A stretch of DNA of 64,000 nt. It comes from CAZWEZ01 sp964632795. GTDB lineage: Bacteria; Pseudomonadota; Alphaproteobacteria; Rhodospirillales; 2-02-FULL-58-16. The DNA is taken from assembly GCA_964632795.1 (NCBI GenBank), contig CAZWEZ010000004.1, forward strand, positions 19,915 through 83,914, given 5' to 3'. The stretch's first letter is position 1, and each line of letters starts with the position of its first letter. This document shows positions 18,278 through 25,416 of this stretch, piece by piece. The position numbers and the translations under genes are program-made. The notes beneath the pieces were generated by a model. The model searched no databases and had not been told where the DNA came from. It was given only the letters and a program-made list of their open reading frames with translations.

Positions 18278-18437
18278 TGGAAATCACCCGATTTGAAGGG
18301 GAGCAAGGTGGAAGTTCATTTCGGGTCTTTCGATTCATTCGGCCCGCCGGATGGCTCCGGTCTTGCGGTCCATGGCATGGTTATGTCCTTCTTGTCAGGC
18401 GCCCAATCGAACATCGAACCCTTGACCATCGACCTTC

Positions 18438-18470
18438 ATTATCGGGATGTCTGTTACTGAAATTTGTCTG
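18438..18470 (-). promoter_or_regulatory. Predicted response-regulator promoter (site B) of the copper operon
   Basis: On the minus strand GACAAA, 5 bases, GTAACA (complement of 18463-18468 and 18452-18457), then 8 bases to GATAAT (complement of 18438-18443) as a -10. A second conserved block (TTGTGACAAAATTTGAC, 18484-18500) sits at the same distance as in site A. The remaining divergent region 18278-18605 holds site C and no gene. Confidence 0.6.
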
Positions 18471-18513
18471 AAAATTCTTTTGTTGTGACAAAATTTGACG
18501 TTCCTCGGGTCTG

Positions 18514-18542
18514 TTACAATCTGTAACAAGAATTTTATTATT
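18514..18542 (+). promoter_or_regulatory. Predicted response-regulator promoter (site C) with perfect palindrome
   Basis: TGTTACA, ATC, TGTAACA (18513-18529) is a perfect 7-3-7 palindrome that also reads as GTTACA and GTAACA repeats 10 bases apart. TATTAT at 18537-18542 lies 7 bases after GTAACA and 17 bases after GTTACA, a good -10. The promoter points to the small secreted gene at 18606. Confidence 0.6.
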
Positions 18543-18605
18543 GAACGGTGGCGGTCCCATATTGTGCGCCCTTGCTCACCACCATATTCAGCGTCGGGAA
18601 AGGCC

Positions 18606-18866
18606 ATGCGTGCATCCGCTTTATCGGCATTTCTGATCGCCGTGCTTTTCAGTGCTCCGGTTTCCGCAGCCGACAACGACGGAGACGATTGTGACGCTTT
18701 CGTCGCCAACCGGGCCCAGTATGAGTCCTGTCTGGAAAACCGCCGCGAACAGGGTGACACGGCGACTCCGGATGCGCAGCCACAACGTCTCGAGGAACAA
18801 GAGTGCGAATGTTCGAAACACCACCGGGTGAAAGGCGACGCCATCGATAAGACATTGAAGAACTGA
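18606..18866 (+). CDS. Small secreted cysteine-containing protein
   Basis: 86 aa from the ATG at 18606 (GGGAAAGG just upstream). A signal peptide of about 21 residues (ALSAFLIAVLFSAPVSAAD) is followed by a short acidic protein with four Cys (DDC, ESC, ECEC) and HH near the end. Unknown family. Position opposite the copper operon and behind site C suggests a periplasmic copper-related protein. Confidence 0.6.
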   Translation: MRASALSAFLIAVLFSAPVSAADNDGDDCDAFVANRAQYESCLENRREQGDTATPDAQPQRLEEQECECSKHHRVKGDAIDKTLKN

Positions 18867-18949
18867 AAAGAAAAATCCGGGCCGAACTCTCAGGGACAAG
18901 AAATCACTGTCGGAGGGGTCGACGGGTATCTTCCGGGAAGGCGTTAGAA

Positions 18950-19322
18950 ATATCTCGTCAAGCTGATCCGCAGATAGCCGCCGCGGCGCAGGCCGTGGCC
19001 GGGGAACTGGAGCGTCACCGCCACTCCCGGTGGTCCGCGCGTCGGGTGCGATCAGGCGCTTCGCCAAGGCCGGCTCGTTGAGGGCCACCTCCCTGATCCT
19101 GGCCAACCGGGCCTCGCTCAGGTCCCCGGGGCTCTCCACCAGATCGGCCACGGGCAGGTCGGCGCCTTCGGCCTCGGTGTGCTGGAAGTTGGTGATCGAA
19201 TCGACCCGGATGACATGGGGGGTTGTCCTGGCCGAAGAACACCCGGTAGTCGGCGGTGATTTCGAGGTCCCGCACCCCCGCCCCGGCGGCGGCGACCGCC
19301 AGCAAACAGGCGATCACGACGG
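18950..19322 (-). pseudogene. Remnant of an RND/MMPL-family exporter
   Basis: Pieces of one protein appear in three frames. First VIACLLAVAAAGAGV and ITADYRVFFGQDNP (first helix and start of the periplasmic domain), then after a deletion and frame change VIRVDSITNFQHTEAEG and VADLVESPGDLSEARL, then near 19018 a second shift to VAVTLQFPGHGLRRGGYL before a stop. These segments match the order of hydrophobe/amphiphile exporters of the RND superfamily, of which less than a fifth remains. Clearly non-functional. Confidence 0.7.
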
Positions 19323-19370
19323 GTCATCTGGTTCCGTGATTATCGGATTCCGAGTAACAAGTTGGCCTTC

Positions 19371-19670
19371 TCAGTGGCGGTATTTCAGGACATCCATCAG
19401 TTCCTCGACGATCTGCTCGATGTCGCCACGTGCCGCGGCGGTCGTGACATGGGTTTTGAGATGGCTGCGCAACACCAGGTCGCCGGTCTTGGCGAGCGCC
19501 CCGTCGACGGCCTTGATCTGCTTCAATACATCCACACAATAGATGTCGTCGTTGTCCAACATGCGGAGAATGCCTTCGACATGGCCTTTGATCGACAACA
19601 GGCGGCGGCGGGCCTCCGGCCGTGTCTCAGGATCGAGCCTGAGCGCGTGACACCCCCCCGCATCCATCAT
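19371..19670 (-). CDS. CsoR/RcnR-family metal-responsive repressor (DUF156)
   Basis: 99 aa all-helical repressor. The metal ligands are Cys in IYCVDVLKQI and, 25 and 29 residues later, His and His in LRSHLKTHV. In copper sensor CsoR these positions are Cys-His-Cys; Cys-His-His is the arrangement of nickel/cobalt sensor RcnR. Since the gene is translationally coupled (ATGA) to a copper-chaperone-like gene, copper remains possible; the metal cannot be decided from sequence. Probable operator at 19893-19912. Confidence 0.85.
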   Translation of the reverse strand: MMDAGGCHALRLDPETRPEARRRLLSIKGHVEGILRMLDNDDIYCVDVLKQIKAVDGALAKTGDLVLRSHLKTHVTTAAARGDIEQIVEELMDVLKYRH

Positions 19671-19870
19671 GCCACCTGCGCTTCGTATCCTTTTGCGGTG
19701 ACGGCCTCGGCCAGAACCTGCGGTTCGGCTTCACCGCGAACCACCGCTTCGCCGCGATCCTTGCTCACCTCGACGACTTCGACCACCCCCGGCACTTCGC
19801 TCAAGGCTTTTTGCACAACGCCGACGCAGTGTCCGCAGGTCATTCCCTTGATTTTCAGTCTGGTTTCCAT
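19667..19870 (-). CDS. copZ: CopZ-like heavy-metal chaperone
   Basis: 67 aa from the ATG at 19870, preceded by GGGAG; a TTG five codons upstream is unlikely. A single HMA ferredoxin-like fold with the binding loop GMTCGHCVGVV near residue 10 and C-terminal KGYEAQVA. Such proteins carry Cu(I) in the cytosol to CopA. First gene of the two-gene operon with the CsoR/RcnR-type repressor, under a TTGACA promoter. Confidence 0.88.
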   Translation of the reverse strand: METRLKIKGMTCGHCVGVVQKALSEVPGVVEVVEVSKDRGEAVVRGEAEPQVLAEAVTAKGYEAQVA

Positions 19871-19892
19871 GGTAGCAGCTCCCAATCAAAGA

Positions 19893-19912
19893 CCCACCCC
19901 GGGGGGGGTGGG
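19893..19912. promoter_or_regulatory. Probable CsoR/RcnR-type operator
   Basis: CCCACCCC (19893-19900) and GGGGTGGG (19905-19912) form a perfect 8-bp inverted repeat around GGGG. C/G-tract operators of this form are characteristic for the CsoR/RcnR family. It lies just downstream of the predicted start of transcription of copZ, where bound repressor would block elongation or initiation. Confidence 0.65.
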
Positions 19913-19921
19913 ATATCGCTC

Positions 19922-19950
19922 TGAATAACGTAGAGTTCGGAGGTTGTCAA
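19922..19950 (-). promoter_or_regulatory. Predicted sigma-70 promoter of copZ and its repressor
   Basis: On the minus strand TTGACA (complement of 19945-19950), 17 bases, TATTCA (complement of 19922-19927). The -35 is consensus and the -10 partial; the operator follows about 10 bases later. Confidence 0.5.
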
Positions 19951-19993
19951 CTCCAGCGCAGGGGGGCCACAAACCATCGGCACCTATCGGCCG

Positions 19994-20009
19994 GACATAG
20001 ATTGTAACA
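19994..20009 (+). promoter_or_regulatory. Predicted autoregulatory response-regulator site (site D)
   Basis: GACATA (19994-19999), 4 bases, GTAACA (20004-20009), the same orientation relative to the gene as sites A and B. A -10-like TATACT is at 20041-20046, only 8 bases before the ATG at 20054, so the leader would be nearly absent. Confidence 0.5.
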
Positions 20010-20053
20010 ATTTTTTTCGGAATGACTCGAGAGGGTTTCATATACTTGGCGTC

Positions 20054-20773
20054 ATGGAAACCTCGCCGCACATACTCGTCGTCGACGATAACCAGGAAAT
20101 CCGCGACCTCCTTGCCAAATCCCTGTCCAAGGACGGTTTGCGGGTGAGCACGGCTGCTGACGGTAAGGTCATGCGCAGGGTTCTGGGGGAAAGCAAGATC
20201 GACCTGATCGTTCTGGACCTCATGCTGCCGGGAGACGACGGTCTCACCTTGTGCCGTCAACTGCGGGCTGAATCGTCAATTCCCGTAATCATGCTGACGG
20301 CGAAGGGAGAAGAGATCGACAGGGTGGTCGGCCTCGAAATGGGTGCCGACGATTACGTGGCAAAACCGTTCAGTTCCCGAGAACTTCTGGCACGAATAAA
20401 AGCCGTACTCCGCCGGTCCCAGTCACTGCCTTCGACACCAGAACCCCTCGAGGCCGGGGATTACCATTTTGCTGGTTGGAAACTCGACACGGCCAAGCGG
20501 GTATTGGAATCCGCCGATGGCGTTGTCGTCCCTCTGAGTACGGGGGAATACGACCTTCTCATTGCTCTAGTCCGACATCCGCAAAGGGTGCTCAGCCGCG
20601 ATCAACTCCTCGATCTTGCCAGGGGCCGGACTGCCACCACTTTTGACCGTAGCATCGACACCCAGGTAAGCCGCCTCAGAAGGAAACTCGAGGAAAATCC
20701 GAAGGAACCCAAAATCATCAAGACCATCTGGGGCGGCGGCTACATGTTGACTTCTTCGGTCTCAAGAGAATGA
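20054..20773 (+). CDS. OmpR-family response regulator
   Basis: 239 aa. Receiver domain (about 8-120) with phosphorylatable Asp in IVLDLMLPGDDG (about 57) and Lys in YVAKPFSSREL; C-terminal winged helix (about 140-235) with VLSRDQLLDLARG, a recognition helix DRSIDTQVSRLRRKL and the wing TIWGGGYML. It overlaps the kinase gene by 4 bp. Sites A-D nearby resemble GTAACA-type OmpR/RstA binding sites, so it probably regulates itself and the neighbouring copper and cytochrome-maturation operons. Confidence 0.92.
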   Translation: METSPHILVVDDNQEIRDLLAKSLSKDGLRVSTAADGKVMRRVLGESKIDLIVLDLMLPGDDGLTLCRQLRAESSIPVIMLTAKGEEIDRVVGLEMGADDYVAKPFSSRELLARIKAVLRRSQSLPSTPEPLEAGDYHFAGWKLDTAKRVLESADGVVVPLSTGEYDLLIALVRHPQRVLSRDQLLDLARGRTATTFDRSIDTQVSRLRRKLEENPKEPKIIKTIWGGGYMLTSSVSRE

Positions 20774-22164
20774 AACGGTTCCTTCCCAAGAGCCTGGTTG
20801 GCCAGACGATTGTCGTATTGGTGGTCGGGCTGACCGTCTCGCACGGCATAAGTATGACCATTTATTCCGGCGACCGGGAGGATGCACTGAACATGATGGG
20901 GGGACACCACTTGGCGCAACGCATCGCCAAGGCCTCTCATCTGATTAGCGAAACTCCGGTCGAATGGCGGGAGCGCATCGTTTCGACACTGGATGAACCT
21001 GTCTTTCGCGTTTTCTTGTCGCCAACCAGCACGTTGATTCCCTCCAAAGGAAAAGCTTGGCGGGCCACAATTATCAGTGATTTCGTTGAAAGACAGCTCA
21101 AGGATGATTCCGTTGGCCAAGTCATCGTCCAACTTCTTGACGATACGGTTGCCGAGCGGATTAACGGCCTCGAATCCCCGGTTCAATGGGTCCGGATGTA
21201 TTTGGACCGGATGATGCATATCGTTCCCCAGCACCAGTCGCTTCGTATCTCTATTGAACTCAACGACGGCCAATGGCTCAACTTCTCGAGCTCTATTCCG
21301 AGAGCCGGTTCGTTCTGGTCTGGCTCTGCCGTTCTTTCCATGTTGTCGATGGCCGTGGCGGTCATCCTCCTTTCATTATGGGTCGTCCGGCGACTGACCA
21401 TACCCCTCGACGAGTTCGCCCGGGCCGCCGAACGGCTTGGAAAGGATGTCGCCGCACCTCCCCTGCCGGAAACGGGCCCAACCGAACTGCGTATGGCAGC
21501 CCGCGCCTTCAATGAGATGCAGGAGCGCCTGCGACGCTTCATCGAGAACCGCACCCGGATGCTTGCCGCCATCTCGCATGATCTGCGGACGCCAATCACC
21601 CTGTTACGCCTGCGCGCCGAACTCATCGAAGACGAGGAGATGCGGACCAAGACGATGGTGACCCTCAACGAGATGGAGTCCATGATTGCCTCGACGCTGG
21701 CCTTCGCTCGGGAGGATGCCGAGAACGAGGAGAACCGGGTCGTCGATATCGTGGCATTGCTGGAAAGCATCTGCGACGACATGATCGATGCCGGCCTTCC
21801 CGTCGAGGCGGAGTTGCCCGAAAGGATTCTTTTCGAATGCCGTCCGACTTCGTTGAAAAGGGTTCTCTCGAACCTGATTGACAATGCCGTCAAGTACGGC
21901 GGGAAAGCTCACGTCGCAATGAGCGACGAAGGTGAAGCTGTAAAGATCACCATCGAGGACAATGGCCCCGGCATCCCGGAGCAAGAATTGGATCAGGTTT
22001 TCGCCCCGTTCTATCGTCTCGAGTCCTCCCGGAGCCCCGAAACCGGAGGAATCGGCTTGGGCTTGAGCGTCGCCCAGACCGTCGTCGATGCGCACGGAGG
22101 AAAGATCAAGTTGTCGAACCGGCACGAAGGAGGACTGCGGGTAAGCGTCGAACTGCCCCGTTAA
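20770..22164 (+). CDS. Sensor histidine kinase, EnvZ-like
   Basis: 464 aa. Membrane helices at about 9-30 and about 183-203 bracket a periplasmic sensor domain of about 150 residues; then HAMP (about 205-255), H-box AAISHDLRTPITLL (about 265), N-box NLIDNAVKYG (about 375), and G-boxes DNGPGIPE and GIGLGLSVA. No metal-binding motif is evident in the sensor domain, so the signal is not known. Translationally coupled to the response regulator; it ends 36 bases before the convergent MFP gene. Confidence 0.92.
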   Translation: MKRFLPKSLVGQTIVVLVVGLTVSHGISMTIYSGDREDALNMMGGHHLAQRIAKASHLISETPVEWRERIVSTLDEPVFRVFLSPTSTLIPSKGKAWRATIISDFVERQLKDDSVGQVIVQLLDDTVAERINGLESPVQWVRMYLDRMMHIVPQHQSLRISIELNDGQWLNFSSSIPRAGSFWSGSAVLSMLSMAVAVILLSLWVVRRLTIPLDEFARAAERLGKDVAAPPLPETGPTELRMAARAFNEMQERLRRFIENRTRMLAAISHDLRTPITLLRLRAELIEDEEMRTKTMVTLNEMESMIASTLAFAREDAENEENRVVDIVALLESICDDMIDAGLPVEAELPERILFECRPTSLKRVLSNLIDNAVKYGGKAHVAMSDEGEAVKITIEDNGPGIPEQELDQVFAPFYRLESSRSPETGGIGLGLSVAQTVVDAHGGKIKLSNRHEGGLRVSVELPR

Positions 22165-22200
22165 TCGCGCAATACACTGATTTCTCAGGATTGACCGCTG

Positions 22201-23562
22201 TTAATCCTCTCGCAACGACCTGTCGATGCTCCGGGAGAGTGGATTCAGGATATAGTCCAGCAACGTCCGCTCTCCTGTAATAATCATGACCTCGGCCTGC
22301 ATTCCGGAGACGAGTTCAGCATCATTCAACGCTTCCAATGCCTCGTCGGGGAGGCTTATCCGCGCGAGAAAGTAACTTTTTCCGGAGGTTTCATCGGTCA
22401 GGCGGTCAGCCGAAACGGATGCTACGATCCCTTCCACCGGCACGGTGTCCCGCCTGCTAAACGCTGTGAACCGGACTTCCGCCTTCTGGCCAATATGGAC
22501 CACGTCTATGTCATTTGGGTCGATCTGAGCCGAGATCACCAGACGGTCCTGGCTGGGGACGATATCCAGGATCGGGGCTCCCGGAGAGATCACACCCTCG
22601 CGAGTGTAGACCTGGAGGGCAACCACCGTGCCGTCCAGCGGCGCCCGGATGACCGTCCGCTTGAGGATGTCCTGGGAGGCAAGCATCCGTTCCTCGAGGT
22701 CGAACAGCTCCGACTGGACTTCGCGGTGCTGTTCGACGACCTCGCCGATCATGGCCGCCTTCAATTCGATGATCTGGAGGCGGGTCTCGCCGATGCTCTG
22801 CTTGATGCGGGCGATGTTGGCCTCGTTCTGGCTGCGGTTCCCCTCGATCTCGGCGGCCAGCCTCTGCAGCGCCAGCAGGCGGGGTTTCTCGGCCAGGCCC
22901 TTGTCGAACAGGGTCTGAACGTCCCCGATCTCTTCGAGGATCAGGGCCAGTTGCTTGTTCTCGGACCCGATCTGCCCCTTGAGGCCGACGATCTCCTCGG
23001 AGAACTGGGCGATCCGCTGTTTGAGGATCGCCGCCTGGGTATCGAGGGACTTGCGGCGGGCCTCGAAGATCTTGGTCTGGCCGGCGATGACGTCGGCCTT
23101 CGCGGGGTCGTCGTCGTCGAGCAGCCACTGGGGGAACTCGATTGCCCGCGTACCGTCGCGTTCCGCGACCAGGCGGGCTTCCAGGGCGCCGGCCGCCATC
23201 TTCCGCCCCCGCAGCAGGTCGAGCGTCGCCCGGGCCTGGGTATCGTCGAGCTCGATGAGGATCTGGCCCATGGTCACCGTGTCGCCGTCGCGGACCTTGA
23301 TGTCCTTGATGATCCCCCCTTCAAGGTGTTGAACCGTCTTGCGGTTGGTATCAACTCTGACAACACCTGGCGCAATCGCTGCACTGTCCAGCGGAGCCAG
23401 GGCGGACCAACCTCCGAATACACCAAAGAACAAGGCGATCACGACAAAACCAGCCTTGACGGGGCCTCCCAGTCCAGGTTTGTCGTTCTTCCCAGGCCCT
23501 TTCCCCCGGGATGGCGGAGGAATTGTTGTCGCCTGGGTCGGACTATGGTTCACATGTTCCAT
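22201..23562 (-). CDS. Type I secretion membrane-fusion protein (HlyD family)
   Basis: 453 aa from the ATG at 23562, 7 bases after the ABC gene stop; upstream open codons are not used. A short cytoplasmic Pro-rich tail, one membrane helix (about 33-52), a lipoyl half-motif (VQHLEGGIIKDIKVRDGDTV), a long coiled-coil hairpin (about 110-300) and C-terminal beta barrel with HlyD/PrtE-like ending (MQAEVMIITGERTLLDY). It bridges the ABC permease to an outer-membrane TolC-type channel, not encoded here. Substrate is almost surely the giant RTX protein next to it. Confidence 0.93.
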   Translation of the reverse strand: MEHVNHSPTQATTIPPPSRGKGPGKNDKPGLGGPVKAGFVVIALFFGVFGGWSALAPLDSAAIAPGVVRVDTNRKTVQHLEGGIIKDIKVRDGDTVTMGQILIELDDTQARATLDLLRGRKMAAGALEARLVAERDGTRAIEFPQWLLDDDDPAKADVIAGQTKIFEARRKSLDTQAAILKQRIAQFSEEIVGLKGQIGSENKQLALILEEIGDVQTLFDKGLAEKPRLLALQRLAAEIEGNRSQNEANIARIKQSIGETRLQIIELKAAMIGEVVEQHREVQSELFDLEERMLASQDILKRTVIRAPLDGTVVALQVYTREGVISPGAPILDIVPSQDRLVISAQIDPNDIDVVHIGQKAEVRFTAFSRRDTVPVEGIVASVSADRLTDETSGKSYFLARISLPDEALEALNDAELVSGMQAEVMIITGERTLLDYILNPLSRSIDRSLRED

Positions 23563-23569
23563 TCTCAAG

Positions 23570-25327
23570 CTATTCCTTGACAAGTAATGGCCTGCCGTGA
23601 GCCTCGGGGCGTTCGCTTGACTGGAGTGCCGCCAACTTTGGGATGATTTCGTTCCTAGGCCCAAACGCTTGGATCGACCCCTCGCGTAACACCAGGACCT
23701 TGTCCGTGTTCTGCAGAATGCTTGGCCTATGGGCGATTGAGACAACAGTTACGCCCTTTTCCTTGAGGATACGAAGGGCTCTTATCAGGGCTTCCTCACC
23801 CTCGTTATCCAGATTGGCGTTTGGTTCGTCGAGCACGACGAACTTCGGTTCGCCATACATCGCCCGGGCCAATGCAATTCGTTGTCGTTGACCTCCAGAG
23901 AGCGCGGCGCCGCCCTCACCAATCTCCGTGTCGTAGCCTTTGGGCAGACGAAGGATCATTTCGTGTACGCCGGCGAGTTGGGCCGCCGAAACCACCGCAT
24001 CGGGATCACCCTCGCCCATACGTGCAATATTCTCTGCAACGCCACCACCGAAGAGTTCAATATCCTGAGGCAGATAGCCGATGTGAGGGCCCCGGTCCGC
24101 CGAGTCCCACTGCGCCACGTCCATGTCGTCCAAACGGACATGACCGGCACGTGGCACGAGGTTGCCGACAAGAAGCCGCGCAAGTGTCGTCTTTCCCGCG
24201 GCTGTTGGCCCTATCAGGCCGAGTGCCTCGCCTGGCTCAAGATCGAATGCGACGGCCCGGATGGTCGGTTCGGAAGCTCCCGGGTGGATGAAACTCACTC
24301 CTTCCACCGTCACTCGCCCGCTTGGCGCGGGCAAAGGCATGGTCTGCTTGCCGAAAGGCGTTTCGTCCAATTGCCGTTTGAGTCTCTCGTAGGCGCTTCG
24401 AGCGGCGACAATCGACTTCCACGAAGCTATTGCCTGTTCCACCGGTGCCAACGCTCTTCCCATGAGAATAGAGCCCGCAATCATGGCGCCTGGAGTGAGT
24501 TCGTTGTGGATGACCAGCCAGGCACCAACACTGAGAATCCCGACCTGCAGGATCAACCGGAAGAATTTCGAGACTGCCGTCAAGGCCCCGCTTCGGTCAC
24601 TGGCTTGTGCTTGCAGGACCAAGGATTGGGCGTTCCGGGACTGCCAGCGGCGAACCACGCTGGGCATCATGCCCATCGCCTCGATGACATCGGCGTTGCG
24701 GACCGTTGCCTGGGCGAATTGGAGAGCCTTGATCGACTCCGCCCCCGAGTGTGCCAGGAGTTTTCGGGTCGCAAGTTCATTGGTTATGGCGAGGCAAAAT
24801 AGAGCAACGGCGCCGGCCAGCGAGAACCAGCCCAAAAGAGGATGCAACATGAATATCACCGCCAGGAAAATCGGTGTCCATGGGGCATCGATGATCGGGA
24901 AAATGCTGGGGCCGGAGAGGAATGTTCTGAAGGCGTTGAGGTCCCTGAGTCCCTGAATTGTCGGATCGCTACCCTTCCGTAATGTGGCAGCGATGCTCCC
25001 CATCAGGACCGGGCCGCCGAGACTCGAATCCAGCCATGTGCTCACTCGTACGAGCACGAGGCTCCGGAACAGCTCCAACGCCGCCATCACTAAAAGGGCG
25101 AAGCCCGCAATAAGCATAAGCATGGAAAGGGTGTCCGTGCTCCGGCTGGAGAGCACGCGGTCGAAGACCTGGAGCATGAAAAGCGGTGCCGTCAGCATCA
25201 ACAGGTTGATGCAAAGACTGAACAGAACGATGGCGCCGAAGACCCGCTTGCAAGCCGTCAGGGAGTCCCGCAACAGCGGATTGACTGGTCCTTTGACGAT
25301 GTCGCCAGCTTTCATCCGCGCCCCCAT
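23570..25327 (-). CDS. Type I secretion ABC transporter (PrtD family)
   Basis: About 585 aa; start at 25327 or 25315 (both ATG, neither with a strong ribosome binding site). No C39 peptidase-like N-domain, so PrtD/AprD type. Six-helix membrane domain (about 25-320), then ATPase with Walker A IGPTAAGKTTLA (about 365), Q-loop GYLPQDIELFGG, signature LSGGQRQRIALARA and Walker B KFVVLDEPNANLD. It powers export of a C-terminal-signal RTX protein through MFP and TolC. Located between the MFP gene and the adhesin gene, all on the minus strand. Confidence 0.93.
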   Translation of the reverse strand: MGARMKAGDIVKGPVNPLLRDSLTACKRVFGAIVLFSLCINLLMLTAPLFMLQVFDRVLSSRSTDTLSMLMLIAGFALLVMAALELFRSLVLVRVSTWLDSSLGGPVLMGSIAATLRKGSDPTIQGLRDLNAFRTFLSGPSIFPIIDAPWTPIFLAVIFMLHPLLGWFSLAGAVALFCLAITNELATRKLLAHSGAESIKALQFAQATVRNADVIEAMGMMPSVVRRWQSRNAQSLVLQAQASDRSGALTAVSKFFRLILQVGILSVGAWLVIHNELTPGAMIAGSILMGRALAPVEQAIASWKSIVAARSAYERLKRQLDETPFGKQTMPLPAPSGRVTVEGVSFIHPGASEPTIRAVAFDLEPGEALGLIGPTAAGKTTLARLLVGNLVPRAGHVRLDDMDVAQWDSADRGPHIGYLPQDIELFGGGVAENIARMGEGDPDAVVSAAQLAGVHEMILRLPKGYDTEIGEGGAALSGGQRQRIALARAMYGEPKFVVLDEPNANLDNEGEEALIRALRILKEKGVTVVSIAHRPSILQNTDKVLVLREGSIQAFGPRNEIIPKLAALQSSERPEAHGRPLLVKE

Positions 25328-25416
25328 GAAATAAGGTTCGTTTCCGGTAGGCGGCAAGCCCTATGCGCACCGTCACCGAGGCGGATGACAACAATCATAG
25401 CCGATTTATGCCGGGT

